Part shown: positions 7,145 to 17,172 of the stretch, piece by piece
Layout of the letters: each line of letters begins with the position of its first letter
Position numbering within the stretch: position 1 is the first letter of the stretch
From: Bacteroidales bacterium
GTDB lineage: Bacteria > Bacteroidota > Bacteroidia > Bacteroidales > UBA12077
Length of the DNA stretch: 45,624 bases
NCBI GenBank assembly: GCA_013138975.1
Contig: WTBR01000142.1
Location: 1 to 45,624, forward strand
Reading direction: 5' to 3'
The notes under the pieces: generated by a model
What the model was told of the DNA's origin: nothing
Database searches by the model: none
The model's input: only the letters and a program-made list of their open reading frames with translations
Made by a program: the position numbers and the translations under genes

Positions 7145-7955
7145 AGAAATATGTTATCGTTCCTTTTTGATAAGCAGGAGCATCAGGTTTTTTATCAAAT
7201 TTAGCTTTAAGAGCAGCTCTTTTTGCAGCAGCTAACAAATTTGCATCTAGAGTAGTACTTCCTTTTATTCCTGGATTTGCACTGTTAACATTACCATATT
7301 TGTCAACAGTAATTTCAACTACAACTTTCCCTTCAATTTGATAATTGTAATCTGGTATAGGTAATGCTTCAGTCGGGTTTCGTCCTTCCAAACTAAAACT
7401 TGTGCCGTTTGTTCCTGTACTATTTCCTCCTGCATGATCTTGAGAATCGACAGATCCTGTTGCCGAACCTTGATTTTTATCACCTTGAGTTTCGCCCTCG
7501 CTTGAACTGCTATCACTGTTCCTTTTTCTGCCGGGAAATAAAGCCTGCTCATTTACTTTTCTTTCCACTTTAACCTCTTTTACTTCTTCTTTTGGTGGCT
7601 CAGGTTTTATTTCAGTTTTTGTTTCTTTTTTTTCTTCTTTTTTACCTTGTTCTTCAATTGCAGGTGCTTCTTCGTAGTCTTGTGTTATGGCACCTTCTTC
7701 AGTTGGCGAAGGAGTACTTTCTTCAACCGATTCCTGAATTTCTTCTGCAACTTCTTGTTGTACCGATTCAGATAATTGAGGATCTTCATTACCAAAGCCT
7801 TCATCACTGTCTCCAAAATTTATAAGAATTCCTTCTTCAGCGGGTAATGGAAGAGGAGTTGTGTAACCAAAAAACATAAATATTCCGGCAATAACAATAT
7901 GAAAAATTATTGTTCCAATTATTCCTGATTTATGTTTTTTAATATAATCAGACAT
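7128..7955 (-). CDS. TonB-like energy transducer
   Basis: A 275-residue protein with one N-terminal membrane anchor (about 11-31), a Glu/Pro/Lys-rich periplasmic linker (about 60-150), and a C-terminal TonB domain (about 205-275: EGKVVVEITVDKYGNV and ALKAKFDKKPDAP). It should carry proton-motive energy from ExbB-ExbD to outer-membrane receptors or to Tol-type functions. It is the third gene of the operon exbB-exbD-tonB, one base after exbD. In Bacteroidota such proteins next to ExbBD may also play the TolA role. Its 3' end overlaps the convergent permease gene by 17 bp. Confidence 0.88.
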   Translation of the reverse strand: MSDYIKKHKSGIIGTIIFHIVIAGIFMFFGYTTPLPLPAEEGILINFGDSDEGFGNEDPQLSESVQQEVAEEIQESVEESTPSPTEEGAITQDYEEAPAIEEQGKKEEKKETKTEIKPEPPKEEVKEVKVERKVNEQALFPGRKRNSDSSSSEGETQGDKNQGSATGSVDSQDHAGGNSTGTNGTSFSLEGRNPTEALPIPDYNYQIEGKVVVEITVDKYGNVNSANPGIKGSTTLDANLLAAAKRAALKAKFDKKPDAPAYQKGTITYFFRLQQ

Positions 7956-7956
7956 T

Positions 7957-8355
7957 TTATTTTGCTTGAGTTGCTAATATTAATTTCCACTTATTGTCTT
8001 TTGCAATATTTAGAATTTTAACCATTGCGTGCAAAGGTATATCTTGATCGCAATGTAATGATATTGTTATATCTTCAATACCTTGATTTTGAAATTTATA
8101 CTGAAGTATTCCTTCTATATCTTCTAAAGGAATTTGATTTGATTCAATATAATATTTTAAATCATCTGTAATTGATATAGTTGTAATTGCTGATGCAGAT
8201 GTTTGATGTGAACTTTTCGGCAATAACAGTTTTAATGCATTTGGAGCTATCATGGTAGAGGTAACCATAAAGAATATTAGCAACAAGAAAACAATGTCGG
8301 TCATTGACGACATACTGAAATTTGGATCTACTTTTGTTCTTCTTTTTAACGCCAT
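7957..8355 (-). CDS. exbD: ExbD/TolR-family proton-channel subunit
   Basis: 132 residues, with one transmembrane helix (about 20-42) containing the family's essential Asp in MTDIVFLLLIFFMV, followed by a periplasmic domain. Together with ExbB it forms the proton-driven motor for TonB. It sits 12 bases after exbB and one base before tonB in the same transcript. The length is normal for ExbD. Assignment to ExbD rather than TolR rests on the TonB-like neighbour. Confidence 0.9.
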   Translation of the reverse strand: MALKRRTKVDPNFSMSSMTDIVFLLLIFFMVTSTMIAPNALKLLLPKSSHQTSASAITTISITDDLKYYIESNQIPLEDIEGILQYKFQNQGIEDITISLHCDQDIPLHAMVKILNIAKDNKWKLILATQAK

Positions 8356-8367
8356 AAAGCATAGGTT

Positions 8368-9066
8368 TTATTGCACTGGTTCATTAAGAACATCCATAAA
8401 TTCAGATGTGTTTGCTTCCAATTGAAAAACTACTTTTTCTACTTTCGCTACTAAAATATTATATGCCAGATAACCAATAATACCAACCATTAATCCTGCA
8501 ACCGTTGTTACCATAGCTGTATAAATACCATTTGATAATAAGCCAACATCAATATTATTTCCTGCCATCGACATATCGTAAAAAGCTCTGATCATTCCTA
8601 TTACCGTTCCTAAAAAGCCAATCATAGGAGCTGCGCCAGCTACGGTAGCAAGCATAGGTAAACTTTTCTCTAAAGTTGATATTTCCAAATTTCCAACTGT
8701 TTCTATTGCAGCATTTATATCATTTAATGGTCGGCCAATACGTTGAAGTCCTTTTTCAATCATTCTTGAAACCGGACTATTAGTTATTTGACATAATGAT
8801 AATGCTGAATCAATTTTATCATCGTGTATATAATCTTTTATTTTATTCATAAAATTAATATCAGTTTGGGAAGCTTTTTTTATCGCAAAATATCTTTCAA
8901 TAAAAATGTATATAGCAATAATTGATAGAATAACAATTGGGATCATAATCCATCCTCCTTTAATTGCCAGTTCCCAATAAGATAATTTAAGTTCTCCCGC
9001 TTCTGTAACAGTATTGCTAAGACTATCGGCTACGTTTATTTGTAAAAGCGTAAATAAGTAATTCAT
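8368..9066 (-). CDS. exbB: ExbB/TolQ/MotA-family proton-channel subunit
   Basis: 232 residues with three membrane segments (about 37-56, 138-165 and 178-205). The MotA/TolQ/ExbB signature is clear: LPMLATVAGAAPMIGFLGTV followed by IGMIRAF, and the last helix with TAMVTTVAGLMVGIIGYLAYN. The short N-terminal extension is hydrophobic and may be a signal or extra helix. It is the first gene of the exbB-exbD-tonB operon; a -7-like box lies about 70 bases upstream within the end of tamB. Confidence 0.9.
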   Translation of the reverse strand: MNYLFTLLQINVADSLSNTVTEAGELKLSYWELAIKGGWIMIPIVILSIIAIYIFIERYFAIKKASQTDINFMNKIKDYIHDDKIDSALSLCQITNSPVSRMIEKGLQRIGRPLNDINAAIETVGNLEISTLEKSLPMLATVAGAAPMIGFLGTVIGMIRAFYDMSMAGNNIDVGLLSNGIYTAMVTTVAGLMVGIIGYLAYNILVAKVEKVVFQLEANTSEFMDVLNEPVQ

Positions 9067-9137
9067 ATTATAATTGTTTATGTCAAATTATTAAAACGGA
9101 TATTTTCTTGGATTGTTATATTTCTATACTAATCTTT

Positions 9138-9145
9138 CAAAGATA
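9138..9145 (-). promoter_or_regulatory. Candidate promoter -7 box of exbB operon
   Basis: On the minus strand this reads TATCTTTG, a match to TAnnTTTG, 71 bases before the exbB start. It overlaps the 3' end region of tamB; the -33 element is not clear. Confidence 0.35.
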
Positions 9146-9154
9146 CAAAAAACA

Positions 9155-12100
9155 TTAATCGCTTTCAGATTCTTTGTTTTTCCTCCTAATCTTATTCCAA
9201 AAATTACTAAGTAATTCAGAAAAAGAATTGAATTCTTCACGATAATAAATACCAACACCTTGTGTGTATGGTGTATCTTCGTATTGTAGTTTGTCGTTAG
9301 ACTCATTAAAGGCTCTAACTCGTAATTTACCACTTTTATTGATTTTAACATCAACACTAAAATCTCCAACTATATTACTTGCTTCGTCAACTGTTTGTCC
9401 TCCATATCCAACTCCTCCGTTAATACTTACTCTATCATCAAATAATTGAGTAGATAATGCAACTTCTACTTGATCTTGAGATATTTCGTCTCCTGGTCTG
9501 TAATTAACACCAATATCCCATTCATCGCTTATTTGAGATAGCCAATGACTTAATTGATTAGATAATAATTCACTCGTTGTAACTGTACCTAATCCTGCCG
9601 AACTTGAGGAGTTAGCAAAATTACCATTGGCATTTTGGTCACTCATAAATGAATTTAATACCAACAAGGAAAGGAATTGCTTATTTAGTTTTTCCTCTGT
9701 ATTTATTGCAGATCTTAATAATGTTTTTGCTTCTTCGTCAGCAGTAGGAAGATTTATATCAAATTTAATATTTGGATTCATTAAATTATCTGTTAAAAAT
9801 ACCTGACATTCAACCGGAATTCGCTTTCTGTAATCATCGTTAGAATAATATGTAGAGTTAGAATCAACTAAACTACTTAATGATGTTTTTATACCATATA
9901 TCGCATCAATATCAATAATTGCATTATATGGTTCTCCATTCCAATTTAGACTACCGCCGCGTTTAATTTTAAATCTTTTATTTATTACATTCTGAAGTGT
10001 AAATAAATAATCTCCTTCTTCAATTGTAAAATCTCCATACATATTAAAATCATTGGAAGCATCAAATCCCATCTTGATATTACCTTCTCCTCTACCTTTA
10101 ATAACATCTCCAATTTTTGAGTCAAAAATTAATAAGGCCTCGGCATCAGGGGTTATTTCCAGATCAATATTTAAACCAAAATTCGATAGATCAATATTGT
10201 ATTCTTCAGTTTTATTAGCATAATCATTCGTGCTATTTTTAAATCTTATAAATCCAGATTCTTCTGAACTTTGCAAGTGAGTGAGGGGAATGTTTATTTT
10301 TGTATTCTTTTCGGTTCTCGCAGAAACATCCATAAAGGTAGCATCTCTATTCCCTTCAATATTAACTAATCCTGTAGTAAAGGCAGTTCCGTAAAAATAT
10401 TCATTATCAATTCCAGTTGTATTCAGTGCCAAAATGTTTTTTGCATCAATATTAAATTTGAAATTAATTGCTTTTTTAGCACCAAATTTTAAAAATCCAT
10501 TGGTAATTCCTTTATTTCCATAGGAGTCAAGTGCAATTACATCTTTAAAAATTAAGGTATTTTTTTCTACTTCTATTTCTGTATCAAAATTGTAACGAAT
10601 ATTAGTGTAATCTATAGTCATCGCACCTTTTTGTGCAAATAAAATGCCATTGAAATCTGGATTTTTTAATGTTCCGGTTACCAGAACAGTTCCGTCACCT
10701 ATCCCGGTTATGTTTGATGCAAAGCTTTTTAAATATGGGTTTAAAATATTTAAACCTAATTTATTAAGAATTATGTTAAACATAATATTTTTATTTTCAG
10801 GGTAATAGTTGCCTGATACATTTATCGTTCTTTTATCATTAAATAAAGTTGAAGCTTCTAGCTGAATAGCTTTATTTTCTTCAATCCAGCGACTATAGAT
10901 TTTTGCATGACCTAACTTTTCTTTATTTAAAACAAGCTTATAAACATCAACATCTGCATAAAATAAAGGATTAGTAAAAATACTAGAGAAATTAGCATTA
11001 CCGTTTATTATACCTTCGAATTCCAGGTTCTTTCCTTTTGTAATTACGTTAAGGTTTGCAAGATTTAAATTTTTGAAATCGAAAAATAAAGTATCGTCAG
11101 GATTCTCAGAAACTTTACCATCTAATCCAAAATATTGATTCCCATGATTTATTTTGAATTTACGAATAGCATATGATGATGTGTCAATCTTAATTTGAGT
11201 TTTGTTAACGTACCACAATGAATCTTTAACAATAACTTGTGATGGTAATACTGTAATTTCAAATGAAGGTTTGCTAAAAGCTTCTTTTTGGTTGATTGAA
11301 GTTGAGGCTAGAATTTTTCCTCCATAAATAATTGAATCAACATTGTGCCAGTCAACTTTAAAATCAATTTTATTATTATGAGTTAAAGATGTTGTTTTAA
11401 AATTTTCTAAATTAAAATAATTGTTAAGTAAAAAATTATCGCATTTTGTTAGTAAAGTAAATATACTATCGTTCGAAAAACTATTAATACTCAGATTTGT
11501 AAAAGTATGATTATTGTATCTTAATTTTTTTGAAGAAGCATTTAACAGCAGTCTTTTAATTTTCGAGTTATAGTTAACTTTTAAATTAGAGCTATCACTG
11601 AGATTTAAACTAGGAATAAAGAATTTGCTAATTTGTTTGGTATTCTTTAGGTTTAAATCTAAAATGAAATTATTGTTATAAACGAGTGTTAATGTATCCG
11701 TTGGGTCTTTAATAAGTGCAGGTGCATAATTATAATATAAGTTTTTTATAGACTGAATCAAAGAAGTTGATCTGTAGGATCCAATTAATAATGCATCAAT
11801 ATAATCTGATTTTAATTCTATTCTGTGAGTATCGGCATATTGTTTTGAAATTAATGATAAAGAATCAAATACCATTTCCTCATTAAATTTAGTGAGTTGT
11901 GCATTAGTGAAGTTAATTTCTCCTATTGCATTATCCACATCAATTCCTTCAAAATTAGCAGAAAGGTCAAAAGATAAACTTGCAGTTGTATCATTTTTAT
12001 CAATATTTAATCCATACAGATTAGTATTGGGAACTGTGGCTTTAAAATTAAATACTGGTATTTCTTTTGAGAAATCTATTCCACCTTTAAAATCAACTTC

Positions 12101-13612
12101 AATATTTGGATCTGAAATATTAAAGTAACCATCAAAAGTTTTTTCAGTTAGATATCCGTCCAAAACTATATTTTGATAATTATAACCATTAATTTCAAAA
12201 TTATGAATAATACCATTTGTTGTAGCTTTTATAGTTTTATTCGCACTTGTTGTTCCTTTTATTTGGGCATTCAAACTAATTTCACCCATTATAAGGGTAT
12301 CGTTTGCTAATTCGCCAATATTGAAATTAGTTGTTTTTAAATTCCCATTAAAAGCTAATATTCCAGAAGCATCAGGTTTTAATGAAAGGTCAGTTGAGAT
12401 ATTTCCAAGCTTAGATGTGAATTTTCCGTTCGTTACAAAGTCATCATAAAATCCGGCGAAATTTCCTTTATAACTTATTATTCCTAATTTATCAAAATGT
12501 TTGGGAATTGAAAATGTTTTTCTTTTTTTGAAGAATTTATTCAATATTTCAAAATCCTTTGCACTTGTTGTTAGTTTCTTAAAATCAACATACATAAACA
12601 TTTGTTTGTGATCAGGTAATCCATTGATGTTAAAATCAGTTATTAATTCTGTTTGTTCACCTATGTGAATTTTTACTTTTTTACCTTTAAAGTTGCTAAG
12701 TTTGTTATAAAATCTTCCTGAAACAACTGCATTTACATCTATGTTTTTGAAAATTTGAGAAAAGTATCCTAAATCGACCAAACTGACATTAGACTCTTGC
12801 AATGAAAAATCCAGGTAAATATTTTTAGCAAATTTTTGATATTTAGTATAATCTTGATGTCGAAATATTAAAGAGTCAGAATTTATATAAGAGTAAGGAG
12901 TTCTGATTATTAAATTTTTGAAGATCATGTGTTTTTTTCCAATGCTCACATTAAATTTAGAATTAAAGACATTGAATCCAGACCTTTCGGTGAATTTTAG
13001 TTTTTTAGTATAAAAGTTTACTTCACCGTTTTCTATTCTCAGGTTTCTAATTTCGAAATCCTCAATTTGGCATTCTAGTTTGCTAAAATTAACGAGATCA
13101 TAACTATCATTAAATTTTTTGAATGATTTGAATTTGAAAATAGATTCGTGTAATTCAATATTTTGAAAGGAAATTTGCCAATTTGCTTTTGTTAAAGTGT
13201 CAATTGTTGAATCCTTTTTAAGGAAAAGGATATTTAATGGTTGCAAACTATCAAATTTATGGATGTAAATTTTAGCTTTTAATATATTAGCATTGCTAAT
13301 ATCAATTATTTTTTGTTTTTTATCAATTCTCTTTAAATTGCAAATTATTTCCTCAGAAAAGAATAAAGTATCCTTTAACTGGTCTTCAATATAAACATTC
13401 TTTAAAGATATACGTTTAAAGAACTTATAGTTTACAGATCCTACAGTAATTTTAGCATTACGATTATTTGAAAATTCTTTGGCTATTTTATTGGTGAGAT
13501 ATGTCTGAATTTTGGTATTTTGTAAAATAAAAAAAGCGCTTGTTAGTAATGTAAATATTACTAACAAAAAAATAATGAATGTTTTATATATTTTTTTAAT
13601 ACTTTTAGCCAT
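9155..13612 (-). CDS. tamB: TamB-family translocation/assembly protein (DUF490)
   Basis: A 1485-residue AsmA/TamB-type protein: one N-terminal membrane anchor (about 11-32), a very long beta-rich periplasmic stretch, and the C-terminal DUF490 domain (roughly residues 1080-1460) with NMYGDFTIEEGDYLF, NWNGEPYNAIIDIDAIYG and VEVALSTQLFDDRVSINGGV. Members bridge inner and outer membranes and take part in outer-membrane protein assembly or in phospholipid transport between the membranes. It is divergent from tsaD, a neighbourhood frequent in Bacteroidota. The length is typical for the phylum. Confidence 0.93.
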   Translation of the reverse strand: MAKSIKKIYKTFIIFLLVIFTLLTSAFFILQNTKIQTYLTNKIAKEFSNNRNAKITVGSVNYKFFKRISLKNVYIEDQLKDTLFFSEEIICNLKRIDKKQKIIDISNANILKAKIYIHKFDSLQPLNILFLKKDSTIDTLTKANWQISFQNIELHESIFKFKSFKKFNDSYDLVNFSKLECQIEDFEIRNLRIENGEVNFYTKKLKFTERSGFNVFNSKFNVSIGKKHMIFKNLIIRTPYSYINSDSLIFRHQDYTKYQKFAKNIYLDFSLQESNVSLVDLGYFSQIFKNIDVNAVVSGRFYNKLSNFKGKKVKIHIGEQTELITDFNINGLPDHKQMFMYVDFKKLTTSAKDFEILNKFFKKRKTFSIPKHFDKLGIISYKGNFAGFYDDFVTNGKFTSKLGNISTDLSLKPDASGILAFNGNLKTTNFNIGELANDTLIMGEISLNAQIKGTTSANKTIKATTNGIIHNFEINGYNYQNIVLDGYLTEKTFDGYFNISDPNIEVDFKGGIDFSKEIPVFNFKATVPNTNLYGLNIDKNDTTASLSFDLSANFEGIDVDNAIGEINFTNAQLTKFNEEMVFDSLSLISKQYADTHRIELKSDYIDALLIGSYRSTSLIQSIKNLYYNYAPALIKDPTDTLTLVYNNNFILDLNLKNTKQISKFFIPSLNLSDSSNLKVNYNSKIKRLLLNASSKKLRYNNHTFTNLSINSFSNDSIFTLLTKCDNFLLNNYFNLENFKTTSLTHNNKIDFKVDWHNVDSIIYGGKILASTSINQKEAFSKPSFEITVLPSQVIVKDSLWYVNKTQIKIDTSSYAIRKFKINHGNQYFGLDGKVSENPDDTLFFDFKNLNLANLNVITKGKNLEFEGIINGNANFSSIFTNPLFYADVDVYKLVLNKEKLGHAKIYSRWIEENKAIQLEASTLFNDKRTINVSGNYYPENKNIMFNIILNKLGLNILNPYLKSFASNITGIGDGTVLVTGTLKNPDFNGILFAQKGAMTIDYTNIRYNFDTEIEVEKNTLIFKDVIALDSYGNKGITNGFLKFGAKKAINFKFNIDAKNILALNTTGIDNEYFYGTAFTTGLVNIEGNRDATFMDVSARTEKNTKINIPLTHLQSSEESGFIRFKNSTNDYANKTEEYNIDLSNFGLNIDLEITPDAEALLIFDSKIGDVIKGRGEGNIKMGFDASNDFNMYGDFTIEEGDYLFTLQNVINKRFKIKRGGSLNWNGEPYNAIIDIDAIYGIKTSLSSLVDSNSTYYSNDDYRKRIPVECQVFLTDNLMNPNIKFDINLPTADEEAKTLLRSAINTEEKLNKQFLSLLVLNSFMSDQNANGNFANSSSSAGLGTVTTSELLSNQLSHWLSQISDEWDIGVNYRPGDEISQDQVEVALSTQLFDDRVSINGGVGYGGQTVDEASNIVGDFSVDVKINKSGKLRVRAFNESNDKLQYEDTPYTQGVGIYYREEFNSFSELLSNFWNKIRRKNKESESD

Positions 13613-13673
13613 TGGAATGATAACGCAAAAGAAGTAAAAATAATTATAATTAACTCAAATTCTTAATAATATA

Positions 13674-14693
13674 ATGAGTATTACAATACTTGGGATAGAG
13701 TCTTCATGTGATGATACATCAGCTGCAATTATTAAAGATGGCAAGTTGTTGTCCAATGTGATTGCTAATCAGGATGTTCATAAGGCTTACGGTGGTGTTG
13801 TCCCTGAATTAGCGTCCAGAGCTCATCAACAAAATATTATACCTGTAGTAGATCAAGCAATAAAGCAGGCAGGTGTATTGAAAAAAGATATTAGCGCTGT
13901 AGCTTTTACGCGTGGACCTGGCTTATTGGGATCTTTACTTGTAGGAACTTCTTTCGCAAAGGCGTTTACATTGGCAATGAATATCCCATTAGTTCAAATA
14001 AATCATTTACAAGCTCATATTTTAGTACATTTTATTAAAGAGTTAGATAATGAAAAAAAAATGCCTGAATTTCCTTTTTTGTGTTTGCTAGTTTCCGGTG
14101 GGCATACACAAATAGTTATAGTGAGAAATCATTTGGAGATGGAAATTATTGGTCAAACTATTGATGACGCAGCAGGAGAAGCATTTGATAAATGTGCAAA
14201 AGTCATAGGATTACCTTACCCTGGAGGCCCATTTGTTGATGAAAATGCGAAACAAGGAAATAAGCATGCTTTTATTTTTAATAAGCCAAGAATAAAAAAT
14301 CTTGATTATAGTTTTAGTGGTTTAAAAACATCATTTTTATATTCTATTCGCGACAACTTAAAAAAGAATCCTGATTTCATAAACGAAAACATGATGGATT
14401 TATGCGCAAGTATTCAGTATACCATTATTGAAATTTTAATGAATAAACTTGAATTAGCAGTAAAACAAACAGGAATAAATCGAATAGCTGTTGCCGGAGG
14501 TGTTTCTGCAAATTCAGGCTTGAGGGATGCTTTAACAGATAGAACTCATAATTTGGGCTGGGAAACTTTTATTCCTGACTTTAAGTTTACTACTGATAAC
14601 GCTGCAATGATTGCAATTACAGGATATTATAAATATCTGAAAAAGGAATTTGCAGGACAAGATATTGCACCTTTAGCTCGATTTCCTCTTTAA
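13674..14693 (+). CDS. tsaD: tRNA N6-adenosine threonylcarbamoyltransferase TsaD
   Basis: 339 residues. It transfers threonylcarbamoyl from TC-AMP to A37 of ANN-decoding tRNAs together with TsaB and TsaE. The ASKHA-fold motifs are visible: ILGIESSCDDTSAA at the start, the metal ligands H111 and H115 in INHLQAHIL, the phosphate loop VSGGHTQIV, and VAGGVSANSGLR near the C-terminus. The start is the only good ATG, 61 bases from the divergent tamB. Full-length and apparently intact. Confidence 0.97.
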   Translation: MSITILGIESSCDDTSAAIIKDGKLLSNVIANQDVHKAYGGVVPELASRAHQQNIIPVVDQAIKQAGVLKKDISAVAFTRGPGLLGSLLVGTSFAKAFTLAMNIPLVQINHLQAHILVHFIKELDNEKKMPEFPFLCLLVSGGHTQIVIVRNHLEMEIIGQTIDDAAGEAFDKCAKVIGLPYPGGPFVDENAKQGNKHAFIFNKPRIKNLDYSFSGLKTSFLYSIRDNLKKNPDFINENMMDLCASIQYTIIEILMNKLELAVKQTGINRIAVAGGVSANSGLRDALTDRTHNLGWETFIPDFKFTTDNAAMIAITGYYKYLKKEFAGQDIAPLARFPL

Positions 14694-14709
14694 GGTTTTC
14701 AAAGAAAAA

Positions 14710-15954
14710 CTAATTTTTATTTTTGATCCAAAACAAAGGTGTTGAGAATAAAATAAGTATTGCAACTGCCGACAAGCTAACTCCAATTCCAAATTTATCG
14801 GCTAAAAACCCTAAAATTAAAGCGAAAATAGCTGCAAAAAGACTTTTTGCTTGCGAATTCGTTGAAAGTGCTGTAGCCAAAATATTATCTTGGAATAATT
14901 CGCTTACATATGATATTCCGATAGGATTTCGTAAATTTTCAACTAAAAATATTCCAATGTAAAATAGGATAGATGCAAAGTAAAATTCGTAATGAAAAAA
15001 TATTCCGCTTAAAAAAGCCGCAATAAATCCAATATACATTGTGGCATTTAGCGCTAGTCCTGTTGATTTAAGTTTGTCGTTTAGCTTACCTGCATTACGT
15101 GTAACGTATGAGCTTGAAACGTAAATTAAAAAATATAAAACTCCGATTATTATTGCTGACTTTTGTTTGTTAGAAAAAGAAAGCATAATTGGTATTGTTA
15201 ATGCAAATGTTTGGATAATTGGCTGTAAATAATCTTTCATAGATCTATGAAATCCACTATGAATTGAAAGATTAGTAATTGCATTTAGAATTTGTTTATT
15301 CTTAAATGAATACAAATAATCTTTAAAAACTCGTAATAATTGACCCTTTAGTTCATTAATTTTTGCACCATCGTTATTTCCATTCAGCGAATTTGGATAA
15401 GATGTAATTAATAGCAAATCAATAAAGTATGGAATTGTTGAGAATATGAAAATAGATTTGTAGTTTCCTGTATAAAAAACAATTGAAGCAGCAAGGAGTG
15501 ATGAAATTGCTGAACCCATTTGCGACCATGATCTTGTATGACCATAGTAATGCGCACGTTGATTTTTCCAATTATTTATTTTTAAATAATCAAATATCAT
15601 TGCTTTATGAGTACCTGTTCTAAAGGCATCTCCAAGCGCATAAAATATTATTGCCAAAATAAAAAAGTAAAATGAATATGAAAAATAGAATATGAAAAAT
15701 GAAATAATGTAAAATAGAAAAGAAACAATAAGCGATTTTTTTCGTCCAAACACGTCCGCAATTATTCCAGATGGAATTTCTAATATATTTATGAATATCT
15801 CACGAATTGCATATAATGTTCCGATTTGTAAGAAATTGATATTTTTTTCCAGAAGGAATAAGATCAAGAATGGTTCAAAGAATCTTAAATTTTTTAAAAA
15901 TCCGTAAATGCAGAATTTATAATATTGAATATCTTTTTTAAAACCTTGACTCAT
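14710..15954 (-). CDS. Major facilitator superfamily transporter
   Basis: 414 residues with about twelve membrane helices. The loop between helices 2 and 3 carries the MFS motif A in the form GIIADVFGRKKSL, and the C-terminal half has the related LGFLADKFGIGVSL. No substrate-specific motif is recognised; the type resembles drug-efflux or fucose-permease-like MFS proteins of Bacteroidota. The gene is convergent with tsaD with 16 bases between the stops. The terminator hairpin at 15965-15993 lies immediately upstream of its start. Confidence 0.85.
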   Translation of the reverse strand: MSQGFKKDIQYYKFCIYGFLKNLRFFEPFLILFLLEKNINFLQIGTLYAIREIFINILEIPSGIIADVFGRKKSLIVSFLFYIISFFIFYFSYSFYFFILAIIFYALGDAFRTGTHKAMIFDYLKINNWKNQRAHYYGHTRSWSQMGSAISSLLAASIVFYTGNYKSIFIFSTIPYFIDLLLITSYPNSLNGNNDGAKINELKGQLLRVFKDYLYSFKNKQILNAITNLSIHSGFHRSMKDYLQPIIQTFALTIPIMLSFSNKQKSAIIIGVLYFLIYVSSSYVTRNAGKLNDKLKSTGLALNATMYIGFIAAFLSGIFFHYEFYFASILFYIGIFLVENLRNPIGISYVSELFQDNILATALSTNSQAKSLFAAIFALILGFLADKFGIGVSLSAVAILILFSTPLFWIKNKN

Positions 15955-15964
15955 TTAGTATTAA

Positions 15965-15993
15965 ATTAAAAAGGCACAAGAAAAACCTGTGCC
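15965..15993 (-). terminator. Terminator on the minus strand
   Basis: Read on the minus strand: stem GGCACA / TGTGCC with a 9-base loop, then TTTTTAATTTAA. It would end transcripts coming from the sensor gene at 16177-17172. Confidence 0.6.
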
Positions 15994-16022
15994 ATTATAC
16001 CTTTTAATGTTATTTAGTATCA

Positions 16023-16163
16023 GCAAGAAAACTACTTATTTTTAAAGTCTTTGATAAGAAAGCGTCAAAGACGAGACTTTCGAAGTTTTGAAAACCAAGG
16101 AGTTCACTTTTGTGAATGACTGTTTTCAAAACAAGAGTAACGTAGTATTTGGCGTTTTCTTGC
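16023..16163. repeat. Nested palindromic intergenic repeat, copy 1
   Basis: Outer arms GCAAGAAAAC (16023-16032) and GTTTTCTTGC (16154-16163) are perfect inverted repeats. Inside are TTTTGAAAAC (16086-16095) and GTTTTCAAAA (16122-16131), and a central AGTTCAC / GTGAATGACT hairpin. The core AAGGAGTTCACTTTTGTGAA resembles a segment at 40681-40720 behind a methyltransferase gene. No coding potential. Confidence 0.55.
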
Positions 16164-16176
16164 AAAGACTATTTTG

Positions 16177-17172
16177 TTATTGATGTTTTTTCAATGATCT
16201 TATAGCAATGAAAATTGATCCTATAATTAATATTAAGAAACTTAATGCGAATAATGCTTGCCGTTTTACAATTCTAATTACCTGATCATTCTTGTTGGTA
16301 ATGTCAGTTATAATGGATAGAGCAAAATCAGGAAGACGTGTTGAAGGATCTTGTTCAATATACATAAATTCCGCATTTAGTTTTTGATCCTTAATATTGA
16401 AATCAGTTTTTTGATCGGCTTTTTCAACAAATGAATTGTCAATTAAACTGTCGGGAATATATCTATTTAATGGTTCATCAATTAAAGGAAATTGATAATC
16501 ATTATTTCCAAACCAATAATTTACAGAAACAATATTCTCATTTTCAGCTGTAATTTGTTTCAAACGATTAATAAACATTTCCATTATTTTGTCAGCAACT
16601 TCAGAGTAACTACCAATTTCTATTAAAAATTCGCCATTTTTAGTAGCTTGATATGAAAATGATTTTAGTCTTTTAGTAGATGATTCAAACTGAAATCTTT
16701 CTGCAAAAAAGGCTCTGGATTCTAATATCCTATTTAAGTGATTTATTTTGTCATCTCCAAATGCTGAAAAATCCAGACCCCAGTCAGGTGTATATGTTGT
16801 ATTTACAACTATATTATCTTCAATTACATATAAGTCATGAAATACGGAATCAAGTCCTAAAGATTTCATTTGTTGATTGAGATTTTCAAACCTAAGGTCA
16901 ATATTTGTTTTAGTTGTAAGATTCTGTAATGCATTTTTTTGATTATCATAAAACGACTTTTCAAAAGTTTTTAAAGCAGATGTTTGAAAATCACTTATAC
17001 CAATTATTTCATTTCTGATCTTTATTCTTAAATCATTTTCACTTTGTATTTGAATTCTTATTGTATCTTGAATTGTGATAATCGTTAATATTATATTTAG
17101 CAAAAGTACTGTTAATGTAACCTTTACGAATAGTAATTTGTAAATCGATTTTCTTTTTGAACTTTTGTCCAT
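16177..17172 (-). CDS. Orphan membrane sensor-like protein, two TM helices and an extracytoplasmic domain
   Basis: 331 residues. A positively charged N-terminus (KSSKRKSIYK), a membrane helix at about 14-36, some 260 residues outside the cytoplasmic membrane with a helical start (about 40-110) and a Cache-like alpha/beta look, then a second helix at about 303-324 and only a few residues (RSLKKHQ). This is the architecture of the sensor half of a histidine kinase or cyclase, but no HAMP, kinase or other output domain follows before the stop; a palindromic repeat begins 14 bases downstream. Either it is a stand-alone sensory partner or a truncated gene. The family is not recognised. Confidence 0.75.
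   Translation of the reverse strand: MDKSSKRKSIYKLLFVKVTLTVLLLNIILTIITIQDTIRIQIQSENDLRIKIRNEIIGISDFQTSALKTFEKSFYDNQKNALQNLTTKTNIDLRFENLNQQMKSLGLDSVFHDLYVIEDNIVVNTTYTPDWGLDFSAFGDDKINHLNRILESRAFFAERFQFESSTKRLKSFSYQATKNGEFLIEIGSYSEVADKIMEMFINRLKQITAENENIVSVNYWFGNNDYQFPLIDEPLNRYIPDSLIDNSFVEKADQKTDFNIKDQKLNAEFMYIEQDPSTRLPDFALSIITDITNKNDQVIRIVKRQALFALSFLILIIGSIFIAIRSLKKHQ

Noticed and set aside
7592..7825. 77-codon plus-strand frame inside the TonB-like gene
   Set aside because: Shadow of the Glu/Pro-rich linker; the Leu/Phe-rich product is an artefact of the reverse of GAA-rich codons.
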